Shown here one piece after another: positions 33,805 to 46,905 of a DNA stretch of 64,000 nucleotides. The first letter of the stretch is position 1. Each line of letters opens with the position of its first letter. The DNA is from Nymphaea colorata (lineage: Eukaryota; Streptophyta; Magnoliopsida; Nymphaeales; Nymphaeaceae): assembly GCF_008831285.2 (NCBI RefSeq), contig NC_045138.2, positions 33,017,934 to 33,081,933 of the forward strand, written 5' to 3'. Under the pieces are notes generated by a model, which was not told where the DNA came from, did not search any database, and saw nothing but the letters and a program-made list of their open reading frames with translations. The position numbers and the translations under genes were made by a program.

Positions 33805-35674
33805 CTATCCATGTGGGTGGGGGCGTAGACGACAAAAAACAGCTAAGGGCTATGGAACTAAGCCCTACGCCAAACTTAGCACTCAGCGTATGCTTTAGCT
33901 TTACATTACAAAAAGCTAATAACCATGTGGCTTGCTACTCATTTCTCAGTGCTCATGAAGTGCGCCTCAAAAGATTATTTAAAAAGTTAGTTGGAAACGA
34001 ACAGTATTTTTCTCTCTAGAAAGTATCAACCCGCCCCACTTCCCCGCCTTTGTTTTTTCGCCTCTCCAAGTCAATCACGTCATTATTATAATTCGGTTGA
34101 TGGATCTGGATTCTATTCCATATTCCCTATCACATGAAGAACATGAATAAGATAAGATGTCTGTTAAAATCTATGCGGATCTGCTAAATTTGATTCCTCA
34201 AGCATGCACGAATGGCCCGTGAAACATCTCCAACTCGACAAAATAACATAAAATAGAATCTCACATATATGCTTATGCTTCCTTTCCATGCGGATAAAAT
34301 TTGTTTATGATCTTGTTTAGTATGAAGTGCTAAAAAATGATCGAAGGCGAAGCCTGAAGTTTTGATTCCGGGGACGAGCTTCTTCCGAAATATTAGAAAG
34401 AGATATATATTTTTTTGATAATATATATAGATGATCACATTTTGGTACAATATCATAGTTTTGGAAAACTATTATATTATTTTACTTTAACCTTAGTGTT
34501 TTACAATGTGTTCATATGCTTTGATATTCTAAAATGTGTTGTTATTAAGACTTTTTCAGTTTTTTGAAAAGACTTTAACTATAATCGAATTTGTCCGTGT
34601 CAAGCTTTTTCTTCGGACCAGATTAGAGGAAGATCGATTCCTCGCTGTAAAAACAATAAGTTGTTACCCTTTTAATGACAACAACATGTAAGTTGTAAAA
34701 TTTTCTTTGACCTAGAATCTAAAGCAACTAAATAACACATAAAAGTGAGACCATGTTTTTAAAGCCAATATTTATAACTTTCTCTACCTTTGTCAAAGCC
34801 AAACGAAAACAGTTAAAAATATCATAATTTTTTTATTTACCTGTTCTTAAAATTATTATTCGCATATGCAAAAGTTTTTTTTTTTATTTTTTATAAGAGA
34901 CAAATTTAAAATGGAGAAGCCTATTAAAACTCAAAAGGCACTATAGCACGACCAACGGTACATCGATAAGATGGGGATGAACTATTAAAAACGGATAAGA
35001 TCGAATCAAGCCGTTGACTCCTGTCAACCCTCAGCCCAAAGTCCCAACCCAGTGGGCTCGAGGTAGTCCATCCGAAGTCAAATGCCTAATCTTGTAATTA
35101 ACAGCAAAAGGGTCGGGCGTCAACCTTCGAGGGTAAAGTAGAGAACTGTGTGTTGTTGAACGAATCTTTCGAGCAACAAGCCCTTCCCCAAGACTTTGCC
35201 ATGTTTCAAGCAAAAAGGAAAAAACTATCCCAAGAGCTCTCCTGCTTTCATGTTGCGTCTGGGCTTGTTGGCTAGGTACGCCATTGCGTCACCGGAATAT
35301 TAGCATTACAAAGATCGACCGCATTGAGAATGGGGACAAGGGAAGGGATGCAGTAGGAAAGTCAACACTGAGAAGTGGGTCCCGCAAATCATTAAGAAAG
35401 GCGCGTCCGGATTCGAAATCACAATGCGATGCGATTAATCGATCGTTTTAAATTCCGATGCGCCCCTTTTTTTTTTTCACTCCTTTTATTACTGCCTACG
35501 CCTCTCTCTCTCTCTCTCTGTTCTCTCTCTGTCTCAGAGTGAAGCGGCTGAGGAAGGAAGGGGTTTTGGAACTTTGGAGCGAGGAGGGAAGTTGATTGCA
35601 GGAAGAACTGTGTTGGTTGCCGGATTGCGGCTGCCGATGGCCTGAATCCAGCTGGAAAGTCGCGTTCTTCTCTT
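33805..35674. other. Intergenic; 5' flank of the VAP4 gene
   Basis: No gene recognised. A (CT)n tract at about 35503-35534 lies in the promoter or 5' leader of the VAP4 gene, as is common for plant core promoters. Confidence 0.5.
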
Positions 35675-37229
35675 ATGGCTCTACCCGACGCGAAGTCTCC
35701 GACGGAAGGTAAGGTCTGGAACCTCTGCCGGATGCCGTTCTGGCAATCCGGAGCGACATCGTCTTCCCCTTCATCTTCCTCCCAGAACGCTCAGCTTCAG
35801 CAGAGCGGAAGCCAGGGCCAGGCCGAAGGCTCGAACCCAAAGCCGAACACTGTTTCGTCCGTCGCTCGCGCTCTCCTCCCGACTCGCCGTCGTCTTCGGC
35901 TTGATCCGACGAACAAGCTCTACTTTCCATGTACGACTCTCTCTCTCTCTCTTCCCCCTCTCCCGCGCCCTCGGCTCACGGTGCTGACGATTCTTCGGGT
36001 TTCTGTTGTGAAGATGAGCCAGGGAAGCAAGTAAAGAGTGCAGTGAGGATTGTAAACACAAGTAAATCTCACGTAGCGTTTAAGGTGCGGTGGTTCGCCT
36101 TATGTTTTTTGTGAGATTAGCTTCTCGATTAGAGATCGACAGTGTTGTGTTTCTTACGTTTGACAATGTTGGGTTTTATGGCGTTAACTTCTTTTAGTTC
36201 CAAACGACTGCGCCAAAGAGTTGCTTTATGCGTCCCCCCGGAGGGATACTTTCACCCGGAGAGAGCATTATAGCCACTGGTAGGGCTCTTTCTCTCTCTC
36301 TCTCTATGCCTCTTCCCTTTTTTTTCCTTAAAAAATATATATGTTCTTTCTCCTTTTCGGAAGCTTCATCTTGACAGATTGTGTTTAACAATGTCCAGTC
36401 TTCAAATTCGTTGAGCACCCCGAAAATAATGAGAAAGTGTCGGACCAGAAGACCAAAGTCAAGTTCAAAATCGTCAGTTTGAAGGTGAAAGGGGGAATGG
36501 AGTATGTGCCCGAGCTGGTGAGACTTTCCCTCCTCTAAGAATAAAATTTGTGATTCTTTCTCTTGATTGTATCCGTTTGCTTTAAGTTGCGTTCGTTATT
36601 GATTCTGTATTTCTGTTGTTCATCGTTATCCTTAACGTGAACTTCCTATTATTTGATTTGGTGTTTGAATATGATTTACTTGTTAAATTGGCTCTTGTTT
36701 TGCTTGTTCTCTCAATGTTTTACAAGTGAATTGCGTATCACCTAATGACTTGCCCTGTTGCTTGATTTAGTTCGATGAGCAAAAGGATCAGGTCTCTGTG
36801 GAGCAGATTCTACGAGTAATTTTCTTGGATCCTGAACGACGTTCTCCGGTAAGTCATTGTTAAGTTCCAATCCGTGTTTGTTATCCCCCTTCAAGAGGGC
36901 GAGAGTAATGGGCTTGATCTATATGCTCGCCGATGCAGCACTTGGAAAAACTTAAACGTCAACTTGATGAGGCAGAGGCAGCCCTTGAGGCACGGAAAAA
37001 ACCCCCGGAGGATGCTGGACCGAAGATTGTCGGTGAAGGCCTCGTCATTGATGAATGGGTAAACCAACTTTTCTTTACCCGTTGGTTGTGTTTTCTGCAT
37101 GATATTTGGGTTCATCATTTAAATTCTTTTTCTGTATGTGTTTTCTATGTCCGCTTTCAAATTTTACAGAAGGAGAGAAGAGAAAAGTATCTAGCACGGC
37201 AACAAGTGGAAGGCGCTGATTCAGTATAA
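35675..37229 (+). CDS. Vesicle-associated protein 4-like (VAP4; MSP domain), seven exons, 261 aa
   Basis: Plant VAP4 proteins are relatives of VAP33/VAMP-associated proteins, with an MSP domain that binds partners at membrane contacts. Exons: 35675-35930, 36014-36084, 36198-36279, 36399-36517, 36771-36848, 36939-37058 and 37170-37229. All introns are GT-AG and all phases agree. The N-terminal 65 residues are Ser/Gln-rich. RRRLRLDPTNKLYFPYEPGK opens the MSP domain (about 70-190), which includes NTSKSHVAFKFQTTAPKS and MRPPGGILSPGESIIAT. The C-terminal part has LEKLKRQLDEAEAALEARKK (coiled coil), IVGEGLVIDEW, then ERREKYLARQQVEGADSV. There is no C-terminal membrane anchor, unlike VAP33 types. 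The protein is complete and highly conserved; it is unrelated to the WIP genes that flank it. Confidence 0.95.
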
Positions 37230-39480
37230 TGTGGCATTGTCTCTATGATGTAAGATTTCATGATTTGGCAATGATTTGTAATGTGTTCGGATGGATTTAC
37301 CATCTCTTTTTCTTGGCATGAAAGTGATAATATTTAGTTTAATTTCAAGAAAAAATATGGTGGTGCTGATGGATCTTGAAATAGGACATAGACCTGTGCA
37401 ACTGCGGGGCATTCCTACTTGTAGATAACATGATTTTGCTTCCTATGAATAAAACTGATTTTCATTTCTGTACATATTTTTAGGTAACAAGTAGACACTT
37501 CTGCAAGTATTTTTTTGTTGCTTTAACATTTTGGGGTCTCTGTGGCATTTGAATTGGTTGTCGGATGACAATTGCTAATTGTCAATGCCTCAATGCATTA
37601 AGGATGGCTGTTTTCTTCTAGGACTCTCACCTGTTTCTTGTTTCTTGTTTGCTGTCTATTGTTTAATGAATTCAGAATTCAAGTTTGCAATCGAGAAAAT
37701 GAAAATAAGAACTTGAGGTTAGTGTGCAACCTTTTCTACAGAATTTTTAAATGATGCCCTTGTACACCATGATAGACTTCTAATTGTAGGAAATCTGAAG
37801 GTTGTCGGTGAAGGGTAAATAGGCTGTCAATGTCCATTAAGATTTCTATCATTGGTTTCTTAATGCTGTCACACATTACGGTTCTTATCCTGAAGAGAGT
37901 TGGGTGTTCACATCTGGTTTTGGATTTGATCGAACATGATAGAACAATCATTAAGGGGAAGGGGTCACATTTACGTAACAGTAAGACGCCAGTCAATGAC
38001 TTTATTTTTCTGAATATGATGATATTGTTGTGGGTGCTGCTTCCGGGTAGGTTATAGTAAGAATAGGAATATGATTACGTTCTGCCCATTGAAAAACTCC
38101 TCGGTGGATTTGCATTTCACTCTGTACTGTGTGATGATCATGAGATGGCAATAAGTTAGGAACGTCAAAAGGTATATGTTCATCAGTGACATTAGCACAT
38201 GGCAGAATACCACTAGCATCCTAAAGCTTCTACAGTTTTTGTATTCAGATTGATATAGTGTGACCGGATAACAAATTTTGCGTATGACTTTTCTTTTGTG
38301 GCTAGTGTGAGTAGCCTTTGCTGGGTGTTTGTTGAACAATGACGTGGGGACTAGAAAATCCAAGGTTGGCATCATACTTTTACACAACATTCTCATTAAG
38401 GGGGTTTACTTTTGTGACTAATCATGGGAAGGACAAAACTGGAAAACTTTCAGATACGCTCAATCTTATATCGGCATGAGTAGGTAGATTTTTTCTAGGA
38501 GAATAGTTGCATAATCTACAATTCTGATCTATGTGGGTAACGATAAAGGCTAGATATGATCAGGAAAGGTGATAAAACAATGACAGCTGCTTCACAGGTA
38601 CGATGATTGCTAGATCCTCCATTGTGAAGACCATTTTGAAGATCTCATTTGCGACCAACTGTGAGAATTGAAGATGAGGGATATGTTGAAGTTGCCAACT
38701 GGGAGGTGCACATTTACTTGTGTTGTCTGATAATGGCTCGACATAAAATGTGTGGATAGCCCATTTTATGTACTTTCAGGAAAGTCCCTGCATTACCTTG
38801 GCCGCATGCAGTAGGATATATGCTCCGATAATTATGCCTTAGACCTTGAACTTCACTATAAGCTAACCAACCAACACACCTGGCCAGATACGTTGGGCCT
38901 TTGCTTGCTAATGTTTCTGGTTGAATTACTGTCACTTAGCTTGGCCACATTTGTTTGTCAGGCACGAACTGTTGTCTGCATGTGGAATGAGGTTCTTTTG
39001 ATGCCAACCTTTGTATGATTTTCATACAGTTCATACTATGATGTATGTATCACCTTCTAGTTCTGAATTCAGTGATATCAATTGGGGATGTTGGGTGTTA
39101 CATCTTTCAACCTTGGAAATGTCTGGGATATGTACATCCATTGCAGGTATAGTCAGCAAAGGTGCTGCCGTAATGTCTATTATTGTTTAGTCGCCTGCGT
39201 ACTTCCCAATTCCCACAGCAGTTTTAGTAGTCAATTGTCATCTCTGTCCATGAGAATTTAGAGATCAGTCTTCATGTCGACTATAGGGATATCGGCCTAT
39301 TTTTCCTGCTCCATCTTTTTTGTCGTTTACTTACTGAAATCCACTGACTAATCAGTCTTCATCGTTTAATTGTCACCTTCACATCCAAGACAGGAAAGCA
39401 GACGCTAACATATGGGCTTCTGGAATTCTTGTTGCTGCTGACCTGACTCCATTTTTTCTCTTGTTCTGCACCTTGCAATA
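37230..39480. other. 3' flank of VAP4 and intergenic sequence
   Basis: AT-rich; no gene recognised. Short frames at 37736-37996 and 38052-38396 have no known motif. Confidence 0.45.
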
Positions 39481-39499
39481 ACTTTGTTGCTGGTTCAGA

Positions 39500-39708
39500 C
39501 GTGTCCTTGTAAGCTCAACAACGTGGGCACCAGATTGGACTTAAATCTTCAAATCGAAAGTGTTCAATGCCTTAGGTATGTGGCCAGTTTGCCCAAAATC
39601 AATTCATCAATAAGATTGAATAAAAAACTTTGTTTTCTTTGCAGGCGTTTCGCAGATGAACATTATGTTTCTGAAACATGTAGTTCTCTCCAAAAAAATA
39701 TGATATGA
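39500..39708 (+). other. Pair of exon-like stretches of unknown gene
   Basis: A stretch beginning after GGTTCAG at about 39499 runs to a CTTAG/GTATGT donor near 39574. It is followed by a TTTGCAG acceptor at about 39645 and further coding-like sequence (RRFADEHYVSETCSS) to a stop at 39706-39708. The splice signals are good, but the product is unknown and could be an alternative 3' part of the VAP4 transcript or a non-coding RNA. Confidence 0.2.
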
Positions 39709-39999
39709 ATGGATCCCAGACCACTAGGTCTGGGACAAGAACGAGATCACTCAAACTTTATTATTGAAGTGCTTTTTGCATAATCCAACTGTATAGATAT
39801 GTTCTTAGGCTTGTTTTAATGATGGTACTCAAGTCATTTTTTGAATTTAGTATGTTTGTATAGCAATTAAAAGAAAAAATGAATGGCTCTTATTACTACA
39901 AATTTTTAATAATATAAAGTTAACGATTTCCTTAAAAACAACTTGAACTGATGTATGTTCTACTTCTGCGTTGAAGTACTATTTATATACACTCTCGAA

Positions 40000-40740
40000 T
40001 GTTAATCATTTAGGTGAAAACGTAGTCTTAGAAAGGTGTTTGTGAAATACAAATGCAATGGTTTTTTTAATTACTGAATTGATTGATAGACAAACGGATG
40101 CGGGCACCAATGACAAACAGTATGAGCACCAATATTCTATATGGTCGCCGCTGACAACATCGTCAACATTCCTGTCAGTACGATAACAGCGTCTCACTGC
40201 TGAGCTACCAATCATACCCTCACACAGCGGACCATTAGCATCATACAACACAAAAACATCTCCACCTATACAAACACTCGCCTGAGCGGCTGTGCCGCCT
40301 CCAGGGCTGGTACGTATGCCCACCACTGTTGTGTTGTACCCCTCGGTGCCGCAGCTACGTGAGCCCGCCACGAGCCCCGTGATGGTGGCTTTGATATCCG
40401 CCGGCATGCCGCCAACCCACTGCTATCCCTTTTGCTTGCTTCTGTTGCCCCCAAACGGCCGAACGCAAGACACCAGGTGGGTCTCATCTATACCGAGTAC
40501 TGACACGAAAAACCGCAACGAGGTCAGCCTCCACGGCCACCGCGATGAAGCCAGCCTCCAATGCCACCGCCTTGCCGGCCGTCAAAATCAGGCCGCTGAG
40601 ATACCCCAGAAGATTTGGCTATGCAAGGCCAATGGAACTATTTTCAAACAATTGAGCACACGGTTTCAATCTCTCATTGGTTGCGCCTCCTCCCTCTTTC
40701 GCCCGAGCTTGTGGCTAAAACTATGACGACGTGCGTACGA
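40000..40740. other. GC-richer island with unrecognised frames
   Basis: From about 40260 to 40730 the GC content is clearly above the flanks and both strands have open frames (for example plus 40292-40726, minus 40407-40006). The minus frame contains ITGLVAGSRSCGTEGYNTTV. No known family; it may be a decayed transposon or gene fragment. Confidence 0.25.
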
Positions 40741-43046
40741 TAGGAACTGGAAACCTTTTTGAGACCGAAGTTTCCAAAAATCTGCAGGAACGCAGTGTCA
40801 TAATATCACTTGTCTTGAATTGTAGAAATGCAAATCGATATTGATCAGGGGATTAGTTAAATTGTGATACGGCACAAATGCTGGGCCAAAGTCTCTCTTG
40901 GCCGAAAACTCCTGAGAGTTAGTCATATTAAGAGACACAATCAACCCGCGCAGCCCATCACTCATCCCGCTACATCGACCACCGACCCCTGGCTGCTTGT
41001 TTATCTTTTTATAATCTCAGTAGTTAAGCTTTCGTGAAAACCGTCTAATATGTGTTCAAAGTAAATTTCTGCTAACTCGAATAGGGAAATACTTTAGCTC
41101 AAATAGGAAGATTATACCTTCGAAAATAGAATTCACGATACATTTCTGCCATCTTGGAAACAGAATATTTTGCAATAGAAGGTAGTATCAAAACAATTAC
41201 AGCTGGCGTTCTTTATTGGTTTTCCTTTAAGTAATTGAAAATTCACATGAACCTCTTCCTTGATGGATAGAAAAATCACAAGAAGTAATTTATTCTCGAA
41301 ATTATTGTTTTCGTATCAAACAATTTTAAAAGGACAAGTTGATGTTTGGTAAGAAAGCTATGAAGAAAAATAGTTTCAAGGGCCTGAAGCATAAGCAGAT
41401 AAACAACCAGTTTACATTTTGAGCATATGAGGTATCAAAGTAAGAGTTAGTGTAGTGAAACATCGAAAGTAGGTCGTGTACCTTAGTGAACACTTAAATG
41501 CTTGCCCGACATCTATGAATCAGGGTTTGTCGTCGAATATTGGTTTCCTAAGATATTCTTGCAACTTTTGAATTGAGAAGAATCATGGGAACAATAAACA
41601 CATAAAACCGGCCTTGGAGTTGGTCGTAACTGCCCAACTTTGTCTTCAACGTTCTTTCAAAAACGGTGGACTTCAGCACACAGGAGTTAGAGTGGCTGAC
41701 GTTCATTACGGTCACATTCATCAGCAACCTGTTGAAATAGGAATTCCAAAAAATTCAGAAGAAGCACCACAGAAAAGGTTACAACACGAACTTTTCCAAC
41801 TTGTCAAGATCTTAACCACCTTTCAACTGAGTCCGCTCTCTAGCTAGTCATTGAAAATCTGAAATTAAGAGAAATACCCAAATTTAGTAATGATTAGCTT
41901 TTCTTTTTAGACACATTTGGTCACCGGAATCTTAAACCAAGATATAATTCTTCACCTGGCTGCTCGAGTAGGTCCTTCAAGTCCAAACTTAGCTAGAACA
42001 GAACTTGGATCCATAAGAGGAATTTTTTTTTCTCTTCCCAAGGGAATTTTGGGGGGTTTCTTTCTAAAAATCTGTAGCGCCAGGCCCGTGATTTGATTTG
42101 AAGATATTTGGCAATTATTCTATTACAGATCTCCTTTCTCTGAATTGTATGTGATCACTTTCGGCATTGTGGAGAAAAAATAGTGGCCTCAAGTGGAGAA
42201 CCAACCAGAGGCTTAAAATAACGGCAAGTTGGTTTCCCACTCAGCTCCGCCTGTCATTGTAAAACCGAATGAAAACCATGGGAAAAACCAGCAGCGAACC
42301 CCAAATGTGGCCTTCCAAGAAAAGCCTGCCGACCTCGCAAAGTGACGACAATCTTCGGAAGAATCCTGAACCCCACAGACATCAAAGAAATTGCGCTTAA
42401 GTATTCAAAAACTATGTGCTAGAAAGCTAGAGACAGCCGCCCAGCGGTTGATTCTTCTATCCTCGAGCAAAAGAGAAACCTGAAGATTAGTCTAGCCCCA
42501 CCTATCACTGGTTCAGTCTTTTCACTCTTTTAGTAAGAAAATTGATGCTTAGGAATTTCCACTCAAGATGCCTCATCTGTGGCCTGGATTCGGCATAGGC
42601 CTTGGATAATTTCTGGAAGGTACTTCATCTGCGACTTGGATGAGAGAGAGATTACTCAGAAAAGCTCAAATTTCACTTTGAATCGAAGTATTTGCACATA
42701 GAACAAGAAAACTTGTGCATTTTCTCTTCAAAGATCATATTTGGTATCTACCTTTTCAACAAACAAACATCAGTCTTCCAACTTCCCAATATTTGGTAGC
42801 AGAACCGCAAACCTATACACACGCACACAAACAAAGAGCAAGAAAGAGAGAAGAAGAAGAAGAATTTGCAGTTTGTGTATTACAGTATATAAAAGTTTAC
42901 ACAATAGCGGATTGCTCAGTTTAACGCTACACCCAATTTCAGACACCACACCACATGGACGAGGACATCAAAAAACCGGGACAAAAACTCTGATTCTTTA
43001 TTTTTGGACGCCCTTAGCGAGAAGAGATACATCCGCTTCTGATTTT
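40741..43046. other. Intergenic; ancient duplication with 48.0 kb
   Basis: No gene. 42395-42540 shows decayed similarity to 48030-48140 (GTATTCAAAAACT(A/G)TGTGCTA and following sequence), showing that the WIP copy 3 neighbourhood was duplicated. Confidence 0.5.
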
Positions 43047-43310
43047 CTAATTCGGACCCCAACATATCAAATGGTAGACCTTCTCCGCCTTCTCCGCTTC
43101 CCTCCTCCTCTTCTCCTCCAAGCTCACCCTTTTGGCGGAGTCCGCCGCCCCCGAGAACCGCCTCACTTGGTTACGCATGCCCCCATCCTTCTTGGCCGCC
43201 GGCTGCAGAGACTTCAACCCGCCGTCGACTTTGGGGCCCTGCTCCTTGACGGACTGGAGGACCCTCGCCCCCGCGCTCACACAGAACCTGCTCATGTACC
43301 TCAAACTCAT
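43047..43310 (-). CDS. Wound-induced polypeptide (DUF3774/WIP), copy 3, 87 aa
   Basis: Single exon. It starts MSLRYMSRFCVSAGARVLQS and continues VKEQGPKVDGGLKSLQP (21-37), the KDQG-type segment of the family. A basic/acidic helix EEKRRREAEKAEK (65-77) precedes VYHLICWGPN (78-87). Here the usual SLRKVMYLSC block is replaced by KVYHLIC, shared only with copy 4. Both therefore form a distinct subtype. The start matches copy 4 exactly (MSLRYMSR). A TATAAATA on the minus strand at 43420-43427 lies about 110 bp upstream, with CCAAT next to it, and the inverted-repeat promoter module is at 43454-43498. A hAT transposon is inserted 275 bp upstream of the start codon. Confidence 0.92.
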   Translation of the reverse strand: MSLRYMSRFCVSAGARVLQSVKEQGPKVDGGLKSLQPAAKKDGGMRNQVRRFSGAADSAKRVSLEEKRRREAEKAEKVYHLICWGPN

Positions 43311-43419
43311 GATCCTTCAATTCACCCACCAAGATCAATGGAAGAACCAACGGAAGACTCGATCTCGATCTCGATCTGCCACTGGTGTTTTGACGAAAAG
43401 GCCAGACCGGGGGAGTTCT

Positions 43420-43440
43420 TATTTATAGTGTTCCATTGGT
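43420..43440 (-). promoter_or_regulatory. TATA and CCAAT boxes of WIP copy 3
   Basis: The minus strand reads ACCAATGG and then TATAAATA (43420-43427), placed 110-130 bp before the start codon. The hAT insertion at 43585 lies upstream of both, so the core promoter is intact. Confidence 0.6.
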
Positions 43441-43453
43441 CTAAAACAAAGGC

Positions 43454-43498
43454 GGGTTTTTCTTAAACCGACCGCTGTTTCCCCGCAGTGGTTTTCCT
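43454..43498. promoter_or_regulatory. WIP promoter inverted-repeat module, copy 3
   Basis: On the plus strand GGGTTTTTCTTAAACCG is followed by CGCTG, CGCAGTGG and GTTTTCC. It is 145-190 bp upstream of the start. A diverged copy sits at 48275-48318 beside a lost gene. Confidence 0.55.
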
Positions 43499-43584
43499 GT
43501 TCAAGGCATCGCCGCTGTCCTGTACAACGCGCCACAAGCTGGGGAGACTCTTTAGAAAATAGTTTATTGACGTTCGCCTGCGGC

Positions 43585-46500
43585 TAGGGCTGTTCAACGA
43601 GTCGAGCTACTCGAACTCGACTCGTTTAACTCGACTCGTATGTTTAAACGAGCCGCTTATTTAGTTAAACGAGTCGAGCTCGAGTTGATGAGCCGACTCG
43701 TTTAATTAATCGAGTCGAGTTCGAGTTCATGTAAGTGAACTCGTTAAAGCTCGAATCGGCTCGATTATTTAGTGAACCGGTTTTTTTAAAACCGGTTCAG
43801 ATGAAAAAGCGTCAAAGCGGGACGAGGTTTAGGGTTTCCTCATTTCATTTTCGTTCTCGAATCTCACTTCTCCCTCTCTTTTGAAGTTTTCGCTCTCTCC
43901 GACTCTCCCTCTCTCGCCAGTCGCCTCTCGATCTCTCCGACTTCATCAACTCTTCTCTTCTCTAGTTCTCCCGTCCGGGATTCTCCGACGTCTGCAGGAG
44001 GAACCACCGAACCAATCGTCCGCGGGCCGCGTCCGTGGGCCACTTCAGCCTTCAAGGTCAGCCGGCTGCTCCGCCTTCGATTTCATCTGTTTTTTACCCG
44101 ATTTCTTGTTGGATTCCTAACACAATTGTGATCTAAGTGTATAACAACTGATTTGAATGTTAACACATCGTCTCCAGTGCAGATTCAAGTTTAGAGGGCG
44201 TCCCTCGATCTTCCTCTCCGGTTCTCTTTGATGGATCCGACAGTCCGGCAGCGAGCGGGTCTTTGCTCCTCCGGTTGATTCCGTGAATCGGTAGGGCTCT
44301 CTCTCTCTCTCCGGTTGCTACCTCAATATGCTAGTCCTCTGCTCTTGTTTTTGGGTTTTCTGTTTCGTCACTAAAGTTCTGCTTCCCATTTTTTCCGTTG
44401 TAAGAATGAGAAACTATCGACTGTTTGACTGTTTCTCTGCTTTTTTCTTTCTTTCTTTTTGCTTGTCTTATATGATGTTTAGTTTGAGGTTTCTGTCATG
44501 TGCTGCCAATATTAGGCTTATGGGGAGGGGGCTTGTTTGCATAGTTCATCTTTTTATGTTTCATCCATGCTAAGTCGCTGGTCCCAAACAACGACAGTTA
44601 ATTTCTTCGTTGCTAACTGCCAATTTTTTCATTTCCTTTTAACAATGACTTCTCCATTTTTCATTTCCTTTTCGAGTTCCAGTAGTAGTTTGATGTATCA
44701 TTCCTTTGTCTTTAAGTACATATAAAACAGAGATATACGCGTTCTTTTAAGTAGTGGTTTGATGTATCATTCCTTTGTCTTCGATTTGAGCTCGACCCTA
44801 TTCGATAGAACTTGAGTTTTTTGAGTTGAGTCGATCTTAAGTTGACCTCGGCTGGTGTATAGCCCTATCCTGAACACGTTAAACTCATAGTTAAAAATGT
44901 TCATGCATTTTGATGCTGATATTTTTCTGAGTTTTTTTTCCAGAAAATGAAATTCTAAAATATATATTTATACATAATTTTGGATTGAGCAAACATGACG
45001 TTCACATGTTTTAAGGGACTCGGGCCAATCTTTTGAGGGCACATTTCGTTGCAGTGGGCACATAAATGGCTATCTTTTTATATCATAAACTCAATATTTA
45101 TGAGCCTATGATATTTTTCATTCTTTGCAGAAACTAGTCAAGGGCTTTCAGGTTGTAACACAAGTAAGTATATTTTGAATGAATTCTATTCATTAAATAT
45201 ACTGTGAATCATTTGTTAATTGATTATATGTATTTCTTTCAGGTTGAGGATGAATCAAGTGAATATATATCATTAGAATGATTCAAGCTGCCTCTTGGTA
45301 ATGCTTTTTTTTTTTTGTTTTGTTTTCTTCTTTTTCTTGATCTAATGTGATTCTAGTGTCTGTTTTAGTTGCCACTTGTAGTTTTTCTTGATCTTTTTCT
45401 GTATACTGGTTTTATTCATTTTGCTTATTTTTCTACTGTCTGTTTCAGATGGAAAACTTCTTGATGGTGAAGTTAAGCTATTAAAGAAAGTTCGCAGTGG
45501 GGTGAGTTATTATTGTTGCATTCTTTCTTGTTGAAAGCTTATAAAGCTTTAACTCTTGAACCATCTTTTATATCTTGCTAGATGAGAATCTCTAATTCTA
45601 CAGATCATTCCTGCTATTATTAGGTTTCCAGCAATTCCAGTATTAGATTTCTACTGTAAGACGACAACTTGTCAACATGTTGGTCGGATTTAGTGTTTTA
45701 AGTACCTCTTGGATTGGCTTCTAATGCAAAATTCATCAGCCAAAACAATCAGTAAGCAATTTTTCTTTTTCTCCTGCAGGTACGGAGTTTCTCTCGTTTC
45801 TTAAGGGCTGAACAAACATGTTAATAGCAGGAAGATTATGTCATGGAAGATTTTGTGCTGCCTTTGTATCAGCCGACTAGCCATTGGCTAGTTCCAACAA
45901 CGAGATGCTTTCATCTTACTTAATGTTTGTAAGTTCTATGGCATGGGTGCCTTTGCTCGTGCCCTTCTTCAATGTAATTCTGTTTCCTTGAAGTGTGAGA
46001 ATTCTAGTTTTGGATTGGTTGTCCAAAATTACTGTTTTGCACTTGTTAAGGCAGTCGGCCTGTTGATTTTATGATCTGTTGGGCCTGATTTACAGGGTTT
46101 GTAATGTACCCCAACTAGCATTTATCACGATGCTCCATGAAATGAATGTTTCAGCTATGTAGTAACTGGTAACAGCACTTGGATGTTTTAGGCGTTTCAT
46201 GTTATTGTTCCATTTTTGTCTCATACTCCTTGTGCTTTTTTTGAATCTCATTGCATGATTTGGTAAGTTGGCATAATTGCTGATTTCATGTTTTGGCTAC
46301 AAGTTAAGCAATTACAGCCCAGGATGTGGAGTCACCTGATGTGATTGTTCAATCTTGCAATCTGGTGCTTGAATGCTTGAATGCAATCTTGGTGTTGGTG
46401 GGCTTTTAAAAGTGCACCTTTTTATTAGTTTATGCAATAATTTGAATGCTTTCATCTATCTTGCTATGAGCTTTGTATTCACTGCAATTACAGCGAGATA

Positions 46501-46905
46501 TCTGTGTTCTATTTCCGACATTTTTCTGTCTTGGTCTCTGTCATTATTTTCTTAGTCCATTCGCCGTGGCTGCCTACCATTAAAAAGAAACTATTCTTGA
46601 AAAACTACAGAAATGAGTAATATTAATCGAGTAGTTAATGAGTTCGAGCCTTATCAAGCCTTATCGAGCTTCACATAGTCGAGCCGTAGTCGAGCTCGAG
46701 CTCAACAAGTTAGGATGCAAGTAAACGAGCTTAATCGAGCTTAATCGAGCCGAGCTCGAGCTCGACCATTGACTATCGAGTCGAGTTCGAGCCAGGATAG
46801 TCGAGCTATAATCGAGTTCGAGTCGAGTCGAGCTCGTGTGTTATTTAGACGAGCCGAGTTCGAGCTGACCGAGCTCGGGCTCGACTCGGCTCGTGTTCAG
46901 CCCTA
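43585..46905. mobile_element. hAT element with captured exons and 8-bp target duplication
   Basis: Both ends begin TAGGGCTG read inward (TAGGGCTGTTCAACGAG and TAGGGCTGAACACGAG). They are flanked by the perfect 8-bp duplication CCTGCGGC at 43577-43584 and 46906-46913, diagnostic of the hAT superfamily. Subterminal regions of 200-280 bp are packed with TCGAGC/GAGCTCGAG motifs. No transposase is encoded in the 3,321 bp; instead the interior carries a CT-rich leader and at least four spliced exon-like blocks of a non-transposon gene. Comparison with the paralogous segment at 48.2-48.6 kb shows the same flanks without the element. It is a non-autonomous, gene-bearing hAT (Pack-type). Confidence 0.88.
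45131..45824 (+). pseudogene. Unknown gene fragment inside the hAT element
   Basis: Four exon blocks, 45131-45163, 45243-45297, 45449-45501 and 45780-45824, each bounded by good acceptors (TTGCAG, TTTCAG, TTTCAG, CTGCAG) and donors, join in one frame. They give KLVKGFQVVTQ, VEDESSEYISLE, FKLPL, DGKLLDGEVKLLKKVRSG, and VRSFSRFLRAEQTC before a stop. A single TGA interrupts the second block after ISLE. A 5' leader-like region with its own exon containing ATGGATCC lies near 44172-44291. I do not recognise the protein. The conserved splice sites argue for a recently captured or still transcribed gene fragment. Confidence 0.5.
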